Assembly (NCBI GenBank): GCA_910587475.1
Contig: CAJUMR010000004.1
Span: 1 to 64,000, forward strand
Source of the DNA: an uncultured Muribaculaceae bacterium
GTDB taxonomy: Bacteria; Bacteroidota; Bacteroidia; Bacteroidales; Muribaculaceae
Direction: 5' to 3'
Length of the DNA stretch: 64,000 nt
The notes beneath the pieces are model-generated. The model saw only the letters and a program-made list of their open reading frames with translations, searched no databases and had not been told where the DNA came from. Every line of letters begins with the position of its first letter. Position 1 is the stretch's first letter. Of the stretch, positions 17,581 through 25,991 are shown piece by piece. The translations under genes were made by a program, and so were the position numbers.

Positions 17581-20570
17581 CATCCCGTTGTTGTAGGTGT
17601 GATATGATTGTCATTGTGCTTGCGGTGATTCTTGCCGCAGCCTCATTCTCGTCGTGCAGCAGCAAGAAGAACACTGCGGCGCGGCGTCAGTACACGGCAT
17701 TCATTACCCGCTATAACATCTACTACAACGGCGACACTCATTTTAAGGAGACTCTTGCCGACATGGAGAGTAAATATGAAGATGATTATTCTTCGAGAAT
17801 GCTGTTCATGCACCCCGTCGAGGCAAAAAACGATGCGCTTGCGCCTCAGCCTACCGGCGATTTCACCCGTTCGATTGAAAAAGCGCAGAAAGCCATCCAG
17901 CTGCGATCGATCAAACAGCGGCCTCCGCGCAAGCCCGGCCACAGCAACGATGCTGCCTACAAGGCGTGGATGAAGCGTGACGAATATAACCCCTTTCTCC
18001 ACAATGCGTGGATGATGATGGGACGCAGCCAGTATTTCAACGGCGATTTTCTCGGAGCTGCTTCGACATTTTTCTATATTAGCCGCCATTTCACGTGGTT
18101 GCCCGACATAGTCACCGAGGCTAAGCTCTGGCAGGCTCGCAGCTATGTGTCGCTCGGGTGGCTCTTCGAGGCGGAAATGATTCTGACGCGCATCAAGCCG
18201 GAGGCTTTGGTCAACAAGACGTTGCGGGGCCTCTACGACTTTTCGATGGCCGACTGGCATCTGAAAAGCGATGACTATGAGGGTGCAGTGCCTTATCTTA
18301 TCGGTGCGATAAAGGCCGAAGGTGGTGCACAGCGTTCGAGGCTATATTTCCTGCTCGGTCAGGTCTATGCTCGTCTCGGACGCAAAAGCGAAGCATATGC
18401 TGCCTTCAAGAAAGCCGGAAGCGGAGCGTCGGTAGACTACCGCACGAAATTCAATGCACGTATAAAGCAGAGCGAGGTCTACGATGGAGCCGACATAACT
18501 CCGGAAGTCAAAGCGCTTAAACGCATGACCCGCTACGACCGCAACAAAGAATACCTCGATCAGATCTATTATGCGATCGGCAATCTCTACCTTTCGCGTG
18601 GTGATACGTTGAAAGCCATCGAAAACTATCGCACGGCTGCTGAAAAAAGCAGTCGTGAGGGCATCGACAAGGCGATCACTCAAGTCCGTCTCGGAGGTCT
18701 TTACTTCGACCGTGGAGAGTATGAGCTTGCGCAGCCGTGCTATGCCGAGGCCGTGCCGATGTTGCCCAAGACATTTCCTGACTATTCAACATTGGTACGT
18801 CGCAGCGATGTCCTTGACGAACTGGCTCTTTATTCGCAGAACGTCACACTTCAGGATTCGTTGCTGAGACTGAGCCGCATGTCGCCTGAGCAGCAGCTCG
18901 AAGTGGTCAACAAGATCATCGAGCAACTCAAGAAAAAAGAAAAAGAAGAAGCCGAGGCGGCTGCACGCGAGGAGTACCTCGCAGCCCGCGAAGCCGAAGG
19001 CAGTGCTTTTGGCTCGAATGCTCAGACTCCTAACTCATTCAACATCAACGCCGATAATTCATGGTATTTCTACAATGCCGCTACCCGCAATTCTGGCCGT
19101 TCGGAGTTCCAGAGACGCTGGGGTTCGCGAAAACTTGAGGACGACTGGCGACGTCGCAATAAAGCGACATTCAATCTTGACTTTGATGACGGCAGCGACG
19201 ACGATGAGGATGCCGAAGACTCCGACGACAAGCAGGATGAAAGCAATGCCGACGGAGAGAGCAAGTCTGAGGACTCGAAAGCCGATGACCCGCATTACCC
19301 TGAGTATTATCTTGCGCAGATCCCCAAGGATGATGCCGAAAGAGCGACAGCCAACGACATTATCCAGGAAGGACTGTTCAACATGGGTGTAATTCTGAAA
19401 GATAAGCTTGACGATTATCGTGCATCTGAGCGCGAATTCGATCGTCTGCTCGCTGATTATCCAGACAACATATATAGGCTCGACATCTACTATAACCTCT
19501 ATCTGATGTATATGCGCGAAGGCGACGCTGCTCGTGCCGAGCGCTACCGCCAGCTTATTTTGGCCGAATTCCCTGATTCGAAGTATGGCATCGCCATGCG
19601 CGATCCCGACTATATCGAAAATCTGAGGAAGATGGACGAGCGTCAACAGCAGCTCTACGACAAAGCCTATGCTGCATATCTCGATAACCGCAACGACGAA
19701 GTTCATGAGGCTTACCGCTATATGGCCGAGCAGTTCCCGATGAGCAAAATCATGCCGAAATTCATGTTTATCGATGCTCTGGCCTATGTGACCGAGCGCG
19801 AGCCTGAAAAGTTTACCGCCGTGATCAAGGATCTGCTTGAGCGCTATCCCGACACTGATCTGACTCCGATAGCCGCATCGTGGCTCAAGGGCATACAGCA
19901 GGGACGCAAATTGCAGTCGCCTGAAAATGGCAACATCCGAGGCATGATATGGGATCTGAAACTTGGCGACGGTGATAGTCTCGCAGTCGACTCCCCGCTC
20001 GAATTCGATCTCAATCCCGACAACTCACAATTGCTTGTCATGGTGTTTGATGCGGCCGAAGTTCCGACCAACGAATTGCTCTATGGCATCGCCCGTCACA
20101 ATTTCAGATCGTTCGTGGTCAAGGATTTCGATCTCGAACAGATGAATTTCGGGCGTTTGGGCATGATTGTCATCCGAGGATTTGACAATATGAACGAGCT
20201 TAACCATTATCGTCAGGTGATGGCCGATGCCGAGGACTTTAAATTGCCCCCAGGAGTCAGGCCGGTGGCGATAAGTGCGGCAAATTTTGAAAAAATGATC
20301 AACGAAGGTCGAACGTTCGACGACTATTTCCGTTATCTTGAAGAACAGAACTATGTCGACGCGCAAGCCGGCTTGCTTCAACCGGAAGAAATCGAGACTC
20401 TCGAAGAAGCCGATCAAGCTGCTCAGTCAGACTTGTCAGACCAGCCCGAGCAACCCGAGCAACCCGAGCAACCCAAACCGGCAGTGCCCGCGCCGGTCCT
20501 ACCCGCTAAAGCTCCTGTTCCGGTGTTTGACCCTGGTAGCGAGGGCGACGACCCATTGCTTGATGAATAA
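17577..20570 (+). CDS. porW: Type IX secretion lipoprotein PorW/SprE
   Basis: A 997-aa TPR lipoprotein. In other Bacteroidetes PorW/SprE is an accessory T9SS factor that links PorV-cargo complexes to the translocon. The lipobox is FSSC with C27 (C18 if translation starts at the second Met, residue 10). The N-terminus contains RQYTAFITRYNIYYNG, then TPR-like helical repeats at about 120-430 and 575-760. A very acidic low-complexity stretch (about 535-570) divides the two. The C-terminus carries a QPE repeat encoded by tandem 9-bp units at about 20447-20473. It overlaps the preceding gene by four bases and is followed by porX 24 nt later. Confidence 0.9.
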   Translation: MTSRCCRCDMIVIVLAVILAAASFSSCSSKKNTAARRQYTAFITRYNIYYNGDTHFKETLADMESKYEDDYSSRMLFMHPVEAKNDALAPQPTGDFTRSIEKAQKAIQLRSIKQRPPRKPGHSNDAAYKAWMKRDEYNPFLHNAWMMMGRSQYFNGDFLGAASTFFYISRHFTWLPDIVTEAKLWQARSYVSLGWLFEAEMILTRIKPEALVNKTLRGLYDFSMADWHLKSDDYEGAVPYLIGAIKAEGGAQRSRLYFLLGQVYARLGRKSEAYAAFKKAGSGASVDYRTKFNARIKQSEVYDGADITPEVKALKRMTRYDRNKEYLDQIYYAIGNLYLSRGDTLKAIENYRTAAEKSSREGIDKAITQVRLGGLYFDRGEYELAQPCYAEAVPMLPKTFPDYSTLVRRSDVLDELALYSQNVTLQDSLLRLSRMSPEQQLEVVNKIIEQLKKKEKEEAEAAAREEYLAAREAEGSAFGSNAQTPNSFNINADNSWYFYNAATRNSGRSEFQRRWGSRKLEDDWRRRNKATFNLDFDDGSDDDEDAEDSDDKQDESNADGESKSEDSKADDPHYPEYYLAQIPKDDAERATANDIIQEGLFNMGVILKDKLDDYRASEREFDRLLADYPDNIYRLDIYYNLYLMYMREGDAARAERYRQLILAEFPDSKYGIAMRDPDYIENLRKMDERQQQLYDKAYAAYLDNRNDEVHEAYRYMAEQFPMSKIMPKFMFIDALAYVTEREPEKFTAVIKDLLERYPDTDLTPIAASWLKGIQQGRKLQSPENGNIRGMIWDLKLGDGDSLAVDSPLEFDLNPDNSQLLVMVFDAAEVPTNELLYGIARHNFRSFVVKDFDLEQMNFGRLGMIVIRGFDNMNELNHYRQVMADAEDFKLPPGVRPVAISAANFEKMINEGRTFDDYFRYLEEQNYVDAQAGLLQPEEIETLEEADQAAQSDLSDQPEQPEQPEQPKPAVPAPVLPAKAPVPVFDPGSEGDDPLLDE

Positions 20571-20594
20571 TTCTGATTAAGAATAATATTAAAG

Positions 20595-22145
20595 ATGACA
20601 GCACAGTACCGCATACTTTGGGCCGACGATGAGATCGACCTTTTGAAACCCCACTTGATGTTTCTTCGCAACAAGGGGTATGAACTTGTCACGGCCAATA
20701 ATGGCAGCGACGCGCTTGCGTTGACTGACAGCCAACACTTCGATCTGGTGATTCTTGATGAGAACATGCCTGGCTACACCGGACTTGAGACTCTGTCGCT
20801 CATCAAGCAGCGACAGCCCCATCTGCCGGTGATAATGATCACCAAGAGCGAAGAGGAGAACATCATGGATCAGGCTGTCGGCAGCAAGATCGCAGATTAT
20901 CTCATAAAGCCTGTAAACCCCAACCAGATACTCCTGGCCATTAAAAAAATACTCCACAGCGATAGGCTGGTGGCCGATCAGACGACTCAGGACTATCGTC
21001 GTGATTTCGGCAACATTTCGGCGCAGATCAATTCAGCAGCCACGATCGACGATTGGTATGCGCTCTATGATAAATTGGTCTATCGCGAGCTCGAACTTGC
21101 GTCTACCGACACCAACATGGACGAACTGCTCGAGATGCAGAAAGTCGAGGCTAATTCCGAGTTCAACAAGTTTGTGAGACGCAACTACGAATCGTGGATA
21201 ACGTCGGAGGACGACGATGTTCCGTTGATGAGCCCGAAGATTTTCTCGCGTAAAGTGTTTCCGATGCTCGACAATGGCGACAAGGTGTTCTTTGTCTTGA
21301 TCGATAACTTCAGGCTCGATCAATGGCGCACTATCAAACCGCTTCTGACCGACCTTTTTACCATCGAAGAAGGGCTCTACACTTCGATATTGCCGACGGC
21401 GACGCAGTATGCACGCAACGCCATATTCTCAGGTCTGATGCCTCTCGGCATTGCGAAGATGTTTCCTGAACTTTGGGTTGATGAAGACTCCGAAGAAGGT
21501 AAGAATTTGAACGAATCGCCTCTCATTGCCACGCAGTTCGAACGCTACCGCCGGCAATGCAGGTTTTCTTACAATAAGATCAATGACACAGCCTCCGGAG
21601 AGAAACTGATCCGCGACTTTGCCCAGCTCGAACGCAACGACTTGAATGTCGTGGTGTTCAACTTCATCGACATGCTGTCGCATGCGAGAACCGAGTCTAA
21701 GATGATCCGTGAACTCGCGGCTTCGAACGCGGCATACCGCTCTCTCACAGAGTCGTGGTTCAGGCATTCGTCGGCCTATGAATTTTTCAAAGTGATAGCC
21801 GCAAAAGGCTACAAGGTAATTCTGACTACCGACCATGGCACTGTCAGAGTCGACAATCCCATAAAGGTGGTTGGAGATAGAAATGTCAACACCAACCTGC
21901 GCTATAAACTTGGCAAAAATTTGAACTACAATCCGAAGCAAGTCTACGAGATCAAGACTCCGGCAAGGTTCGGACTGCCTTCGCCCAATGTGTCGACAAC
22001 CTACATCTTCGCTACTAACCGCGACTTCTTCGCTTACCCCAACAACTATAATCACTACGTACAATACTATACCGACACATTCCAGCACGGAGGCATATCG
22101 CTCGAAGAGATGCTCGTGCCTCTGATCACATTGTCGGCTAAATAA
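20595..22145 (+). CDS. porX: T9SS response regulator PorX with PglZ domain
   Basis: PorX (516 aa) is the response regulator required for T9SS function in P. gingivalis. The receiver domain occupies residues 1-120: ADDE acidic pocket, D55 phosphoacceptor in LVILDEN, TKSEE and the conserved lysine in YLIKP. There is no classical DNA-binding output domain. Residues about 200-510 form a PglZ/alkaline-phosphatase-like domain with FVLIDNFRLDQW and LTTDHGT metal-site motifs; characterised PorX has been reported to act on oligonucleotide substrates. The neighbour porW is also a T9SS factor. The partner histidine kinase (PorY) is not in this window. Confidence 0.95.
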   Translation: MTAQYRILWADDEIDLLKPHLMFLRNKGYELVTANNGSDALALTDSQHFDLVILDENMPGYTGLETLSLIKQRQPHLPVIMITKSEEENIMDQAVGSKIADYLIKPVNPNQILLAIKKILHSDRLVADQTTQDYRRDFGNISAQINSAATIDDWYALYDKLVYRELELASTDTNMDELLEMQKVEANSEFNKFVRRNYESWITSEDDDVPLMSPKIFSRKVFPMLDNGDKVFFVLIDNFRLDQWRTIKPLLTDLFTIEEGLYTSILPTATQYARNAIFSGLMPLGIAKMFPELWVDEDSEEGKNLNESPLIATQFERYRRQCRFSYNKINDTASGEKLIRDFAQLERNDLNVVVFNFIDMLSHARTESKMIRELAASNAAYRSLTESWFRHSSAYEFFKVIAAKGYKVILTTDHGTVRVDNPIKVVGDRNVNTNLRYKLGKNLNYNPKQVYEIKTPARFGLPSPNVSTTYIFATNRDFFAYPNNYNHYVQYYTDTFQHGGISLEEMLVPLITLSAK

Positions 22146-22155
22146 CAGATCAATC

Positions 22156-22581
22156 ATGACTACAATTCACGTCGATTCAATCGAACAACTGCCTGCCGCC
22201 GCCGAAAAGTTTGTCGAAACTATGGGCGACGAAACCGTCTATGCTTTCTACGGCGAAATGGGAGCCGGAAAAACAACATTCATCAACGCTCTCAGCCGCA
22301 GGCTTGGAGTGGAAGACGATGTAACTAATTCCCCCTCTTTTGCTATAATCAACGAGTACCGCTCCGACACAACAGCCGAACTGATCTATCATTTCGACCT
22401 CTATCGACTCGAAAACATCGAAGAAGCTCTTGAAATCGGTGTCGAGGATTACTTCGACTCTGGTGCATTGTGTTTTCTCGAGTGGCCCGAACGCATCGAA
22501 GACATTTTGCCCGACGACACCGTAAGAGTTGATATTCGCGTCAACGACGACAAATCACGCGACATTATCATCAACGATTGA
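22156..22581 (+). CDS. tsaE: tRNA threonylcarbamoyladenosine biosynthesis ATPase TsaE
   Basis: TsaE (141 aa), the small ATPase of the t6A37 tRNA modification complex (TsaBDE). Walker A is GEMGAGKTT (about residues 31-39). SPSFAIINEY and YHFDLYRL are family motifs, and FLEWPERI is the typical C-terminal element. It starts 10 nt after porX and its stop overlaps the birA start by one base. Confidence 0.95.
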   Translation: MTTIHVDSIEQLPAAAEKFVETMGDETVYAFYGEMGAGKTTFINALSRRLGVEDDVTNSPSFAIINEYRSDTTAELIYHFDLYRLENIEEALEIGVEDYFDSGALCFLEWPERIEDILPDDTVRVDIRVNDDKSRDIIIND

Positions 22582-23321
22582 TGGATCCGCAGATCAGATG
22601 GGTCGACTCTGCCGGGTCGACCAACACTCTGCTGGCTTCAGACTGCGACGGCTTGCCGCACGGCGCCGTCATAGCGGCCCATCGTCAGACTGCCGGCCGA
22701 GGACAGAGAGGTAATTCCTGGGAATCTGAGCCGGGGGCCAACCTCACGTTCTCACTTCTGTTGCGTCCGGCGGTGATCTCTGCGGCCGCGCAGTTCGAGC
22801 TGTCGATGATCGTGGCGTTGGGCGTATGCGACGCTTTGACCGCCGCGACCGGTGTTCAGTTCAAGGTGAAATGGCCCAACGACATATATGCAGGAGACCG
22901 CAAGGTATGCGGCATTCTGATTGAGAACAGCATCGAAGGCTCGCGCATCGGTCGGTCGATTGCCGGCATCGGCATCAATGTCAACCAACTGAAATTTATC
23001 AGTGATGCTCCCAATCCGGTATCGCTTGCCATGCTTACCGGCCGGACGTTCGACCTCACGAAACTTCTATCCGACGTGTGCCGGACCATTCTGGCCCGCA
23101 TGTCGCACTATGAGTCAGATCCATGCGCGGCAGGACTCGTGCACGAATACCGCGGCCGTCTTTGGCGGGGATCGGGCTTCTATGTGTGGCACGATGCTGC
23201 TTCAGACAGCGATTTCGAGGCTGAGATAGCCGATGTCGCTACTGACGGTATGCTGACGTTGCGATGCCCTTCGGGTCAACTCCGCCGCTATGCCTTCAAG
23301 GAGGTCGCAGCAGTGCTGTAG
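22581..23321 (+). CDS. birA: Biotin--[acetyl-CoA-carboxylase] ligase
   Basis: BirA-type biotin protein ligase (246 aa), attaching biotin to carboxylase carrier domains. Visible motifs are STNTLL, AGRGQRGNSW (about 38-47), KWPNDIY near 91-97 and a glycine-rich GIGINVN. There is no N-terminal HTH, so it is a monofunctional ligase without repressor activity. I start at ATG 22581 (TGATG overlap with tsaE) rather than the in-frame TTG one codon earlier. Confidence 0.93.
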   Translation: MDPQIRWVDSAGSTNTLLASDCDGLPHGAVIAAHRQTAGRGQRGNSWESEPGANLTFSLLLRPAVISAAAQFELSMIVALGVCDALTAATGVQFKVKWPNDIYAGDRKVCGILIENSIEGSRIGRSIAGIGINVNQLKFISDAPNPVSLAMLTGRTFDLTKLLSDVCRTILARMSHYESDPCAAGLVHEYRGRLWRGSGFYVWHDAASDSDFEAEIADVATDGMLTLRCPSGQLRRYAFKEVAAVL

Positions 23322-23385
23322 ATCATAGCTCAACATTCTCCCGCCGATTTGCGTTATTCTGTAAATCTCACTAAATTGGATTATT

Positions 23386-23793
23386 ATGGCTTACAGAATT
23401 GAACAGATCGAAGGGATAGGCGAACAATACGCCCGCAAACTCGAAGCCCTCGGAGTCGGCACTACGGAAGAATTGCTCTCACGCGCGGCCACTCCAGCCG
23501 GCAGACGCTCGCTTGCCCAGGAGAGCGGAATATCTGAAAAACTTATTTTGAAATGGGCCAACCATGCTGACTTGTTCCGCATCAAAGGTGTTGCGGGCCA
23601 GTTCGCCGAACTGCTTGAGGCTGCAGGAGTCGACACTGTGAAAGAGTTGCGCCATCGTGTGGCAGCCAACCTTTATGCCAGACTTGTGGAGACAAACGAC
23701 ACCCGCAACCTGTGCAACCGAGTGCCCTCAGAGACCGAGGTGCAGAGGATGATCGATCAGGCAAAAGAATTGCCCCCCATCATGACCTACTGA
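23386..23793 (+). CDS. DUF4332 domain protein with helix-hairpin-helix-like repeats
   Basis: A 135-aa protein built from two helix-hairpin-helix-like units: IEGIGEQYARKLEALGV (residues 8-24) and IKGVAGQFAELLEAAGV (about 66-82). This fits DUF4332, a family of unknown function that may bind nucleic acid. It is 64 nt downstream of birA on the same strand and is followed by a hairpin, so it may be the last gene of the array. Confidence 0.8.
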   Translation: MAYRIEQIEGIGEQYARKLEALGVGTTEELLSRAATPAGRRSLAQESGISEKLILKWANHADLFRIKGVAGQFAELLEAAGVDTVKELRHRVAANLYARLVETNDTRNLCNRVPSETEVQRMIDQAKELPPIMTY

Positions 23794-23817
23794 CCACCCC
23801 CGGTTTGACATCATTGG

Positions 23818-23852
23818 GAGGGTGTACCATGGTCCATTAATGATACACCCTC
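23818..23852 (+). terminator. Hairpin downstream of the DUF4332 gene
   Basis: A perfect 9-bp stem (23818-23826 with 23844-23852) with a 17-nt loop is followed by a moderately T-rich stretch. Before the insertion of the element at 23881-24319 it would have lain between two convergent genes and may have served both. Confidence 0.5.
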
Positions 23853-23880
23853 TCTGTCGTTTATATTAGGGTATGATTTA

Positions 23881-23914
23881 GGCTCGGTTTCATAAACCAC
23901 GATGGCTCCAGAGG
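23881..23914 (+). repeat. Left terminal inverted repeat of the IS remnant
   Basis: Begins GGCTCGGTT. It pairs with 24286-24319 in inverted orientation with only two mismatches (positions 10 and 21 of the repeat). Confidence 0.9.
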
Positions 23915-24007
23915 CAGGTATGCCCGAGAGAATTTCGGGAGGCGAGGAAGGAGCAATGCGGGGGCATTGTGACTGACGAGACTCGCGGAATGCGCCGGGC
24001 AGACCTG
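23915..24007. other. Strongly structured non-coding domain inside the IS remnant
   Basis: The segment closes on itself by a long stem: 23915-23919 with 24003-24007 and 23921-23926 with 23996-24001, split by a single A-G mismatch. Inside is a second stem, 23942-23946 with 23982-23986, enclosing a perfect 6-bp GGGG-tetraloop hairpin (23954-23959 with 23964-23969). A competing small hairpin, 23923-23927 with 23935-23939, could replace part of the outer stem. It starts immediately inside the left inverted repeat and downstream of the transposase stop. The orientation of any transcript is unknown. It may be an RNA or a DNA structure used by the transposon. Confidence 0.5.
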
Positions 24008-24115
24008 AGGCGAGGCTAACTTTACGTTTGAATGATATTTCTCAACCGATGAGACATGACGATCTCTTCCGATATGTAGCCGGAAATCAAAAGTAAATTG
24101 AAACGGTATTAGTCG

Positions 24116-24241
24116 TTAGAAGTATTTGATCATCATGAACACCGCGGCAAGCATCGTCACAGATCTCACTCTCGAAAGAGTAAACTCATAGTTGCGCATC
24201 AAATTCATCCATCGGATAATCGTTGAATGCACGCCGATTAA
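24116..24241 (-). pseudogene. Transposase C-terminal remnant
   Basis: Minus-strand codons give a 41-residue tail including HSTIIRWMNLMRN and SRVRSVTMLAAVFMMIKYF before TAA at 24116-24118. The Arg-rich helix followed by a hydrophobic end looks like the C-terminus of an IS4/IS5-type DDE transposase. A TAG precedes it in frame and no room remains for the catalytic core, so the gene was internally deleted. Confidence 0.55.
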
Positions 24242-24285
24242 CTATGCTCCATCACCAAATGAGCAAATTCGACTCAAGGATGCAA

Positions 24286-24319
24286 CCTCTGGAGCCATTG
24301 TGGTTTATGCAACCGAGCC
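24286..24319 (-). repeat. Right terminal inverted repeat of the IS remnant
   Basis: Reverse complement begins GGCTCGGTT. Its outer end abuts the TTA that is simultaneously the target-site duplication and the prmA stop codon on the minus strand. Confidence 0.9.
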
Positions 24320-25168
24320 TTATTCTTTGATCAGTTTCATGCAGGCCCAACGGTTGTCCGATGATGTGCTTTCAAGTTTCAGTCCATGGCGATTTGCTTC
24401 GGCCTCGATCATGTTGCAGTCGTCGCCTTCATAGAAACCGCTGAAAAGCACTGTGCCGCCGGCTTTGACTACCGACGCATATGCGGCCATATCGGCAAGG
24501 ATCACATTGCGGTTGATATTGGCTATGAACACGTCGGCCGGTGCTACTGACGAGAGTGCCGAAGCGTCGCCGTTGATCACAGTGATTTCGGGATGGCCGT
24601 TAAGACTGACGTTTTCAACGGCGTTCTCATAGGCAAATGAATCGATTTCGATGGCTGTCACTGGTTTGGCGCCGCGCATGGCGGCAAGGATGGCGAGAAT
24701 GCCGGTTCCGGTGCCCATGTCGATCACTGATTTGTCCTGCAGATCAATCGACAGCAGCGCACCGACGATCTGTGAGGTCGTCGAGTGATGGCCGGTGCCG
24801 AATGCCATTTTTGGGTCGATGACGATGTCGTATTGGGCCGACGGCACATCAGTGTGGAATGAGCTGTGTATCGCCACGCGATCGCCGATCACGATCGGCT
24901 GGAAATAGTTTTTCTCCCATTCGGCGTTCCAGTCGCGTCCTTCGATCACTTTAGCGTCGGCTGTGATGGTGCATTCAAACGGAAAGCCGTTGATCACTGT
25001 TTCGACAGCTGCCGCGTCGTAGTCTTCCTTTTTTACATAAGCCGTCAGACCGCTCTGGTCCGGAACAAAGCTTTCGTAGTCGCATTCGGCGAGCATTCCG
25101 GCAAGCAGGTCGCTCGCATCTTCCGTACATGGTTCGATGTCGAACCTCACTTCGTAATAGTCGTTCAT
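24320..25168 (-). CDS. prmA: Ribosomal protein L11 methyltransferase
   Basis: PrmA (282 aa) methylates ribosomal protein L11 using S-adenosylmethionine. The N-terminal substrate-recognition domain spans about 1-95. The methyltransferase core carries FGTGHHSTT (about 123-131), the SAM motif VIDMGTGTGILAILAA (about 147-162) and NINRNVI, the NxNxN/NPPY-like motif position. The stop codon TAA at 24320-24322 is part of the TTA target duplication created by the neighbouring element, so the insertion left the protein unchanged. A TAACTTTG box lies 28 nt upstream of the start. Confidence 0.94.
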   Translation of the reverse strand: MNDYYEVRFDIEPCTEDASDLLAGMLAECDYESFVPDQSGLTAYVKKEDYDAAAVETVINGFPFECTITADAKVIEGRDWNAEWEKNYFQPIVIGDRVAIHSSFHTDVPSAQYDIVIDPKMAFGTGHHSTTSQIVGALLSIDLQDKSVIDMGTGTGILAILAAMRGAKPVTAIEIDSFAYENAVENVSLNGHPEITVINGDASALSSVAPADVFIANINRNVILADMAAYASVVKAGGTVLFSGFYEGDDCNMIEAEANRHGLKLESTSSDNRWACMKLIKE

Positions 25169-25195
25169 TGTCGCGCGTTGTTAGGTTTTATGCGG

Positions 25196-25203
25196 CAAAG
25201 TTA
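25196..25203 (-). promoter_or_regulatory. Putative -7 element of prmA
   Basis: Reads TAACTTTG on the minus strand, a full match to TAnnTTTG. No good -33 box at 19-21 nt was found. Confidence 0.5.
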
Positions 25204-25232
25204 CGATTATTCTGCAAGATATCGAGCCCGAG

Positions 25233-25505
25233 TCATTTCTTTTTCTTGAACAGCGGCGACAGTTTGCGGAACAGTTTGAATGCAATGATGGCATACTCGA
25301 GCTTGCTGATCGATCTGAACACCGAGCTGATCGACGACGATCCGACGATCGGGAGCGATTCGCGCGTGCTTTCGGCGGCGTCGTAGAGTTTCGACCGTTC
25401 GATTTCTATCCGGGTGAGAGCTATCATGCGGGCATATCTGAGTTCATCGAGGTTATAGCCTTTCCACGATGATGTTGTCGAGGTCTTGAGATCTTTATCT
25501 TTCAT
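25233..25505 (-). CDS. Small conserved-looking protein of a YtxH/holin-like cluster
   Basis: A 90-aa, basic protein. The N-terminal half is polar and helical with RYARMIALTRIEIERSKLYD, and the C-terminal half is amphipathic and ends in KLSPLFKKKK, which could associate with the membrane surface. The family is not recognised. It overlaps the upstream holin-like gene by 11 bases and is the last gene of the four-gene cluster (25233-26383). Confidence 0.6.
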   Translation of the reverse strand: MKDKDLKTSTTSSWKGYNLDELRYARMIALTRIEIERSKLYDAAESTRESLPIVGSSSISSVFRSISKLEYAIIAFKLFRKLSPLFKKKK

Positions 25506-25857
25506 CTTCTTCGGGATTTTTTAAGAACAGGCGTGAAATAAATCGTGCCGCCGGGTTGAATATTATCTGATTGCGGAAGATGATCAGCACTATCAGTAGC
25601 AACAGATAGAATGCGCTGACAAAGAGATAGGCCGTGTGGGGGGCGATGGTCACTGCCAGCCAGTGGCCGACACCGATCGAGATGAACACCAGTGAGATCA
25701 TGCCGATGATCACTACGAGTGCAAAGAATGCGATCGTCGACAGCAGCACGGTCAGCTTCTCGGTCGCGGTCAGTTTGGCGTAGTCAAGCTGAAGTGTCAG
25801 AAATCTGAGCACAATCGAACTCAAACGTCGGAAATTGTCGGATGTCTTTTCGGTCAT
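25495..25857 (-). CDS. Holin-X-like (phage holin superfamily) membrane protein
   Basis: A 120-aa protein with two transmembrane helices (about residues 36-66 and 76-100) between a basic amphipathic N-terminus and a charged tail. The arrangement resembles the putative Actinobacterial holin-X family (PF07332), which is common in non-phage stress clusters. No phage genes are nearby, so a role in the cell envelope under stress is more likely than lysis. Confidence 0.7.
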   Translation of the reverse strand: MTEKTSDNFRRLSSIVLRFLTLQLDYAKLTATEKLTVLLSTIAFFALVVIIGMISLVFISIGVGHWLAVTIAPHTAYLFVSAFYLLLLIVLIIFRNQIIFNPAARFISRLFLKNPEEDER

Positions 25858-25991
25858 GGGTTGTTACATGAATGTGATGGAAGATGTTGAAAAAAATAGC
25901 AGAAGCTGAGGCTGATGCTCCCGTTCGATCGGTCATCACCCCGGCTTCTGCCGTCAGATATGAGGGAGTGTATGTTTGTGGCGACTGGCCC

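Larger units (their letters stand above)
23881..24319 (-). mobile_element. Deleted insertion sequence (IS5-like, MITE-sized) at the prmA stop codon
   Basis: A 439-bp element bounded by 34-bp terminal inverted repeats that match at 32 of 34 positions. It is flanked by TTA on both sides (23878-23880 and 24320-24322), a 3-bp target duplication of the TNA type typical of some IS5-family groups. Inside, on the minus strand, is a 41-codon transposase-like C-terminus (24116-24241) preceded by an in-frame stop. The rest is non-coding and strongly structured near the left end. No full-length transposase remains, so movement would need an enzyme supplied from elsewhere. The family assignment rests on target-site length and tail appearance and is tentative. 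Confidence 0.82.

Noticed and set aside
16843..17583. 246-codon minus-strand frame
   Set aside because: Antisense of the 7TM-HD gene, with no domain or start signal.
24192..24434. 80-codon plus-strand frame across the IS end and prmA
   Set aside because: Begins with TTG inside the mobile element and continues antisense through prmA; no protein character.
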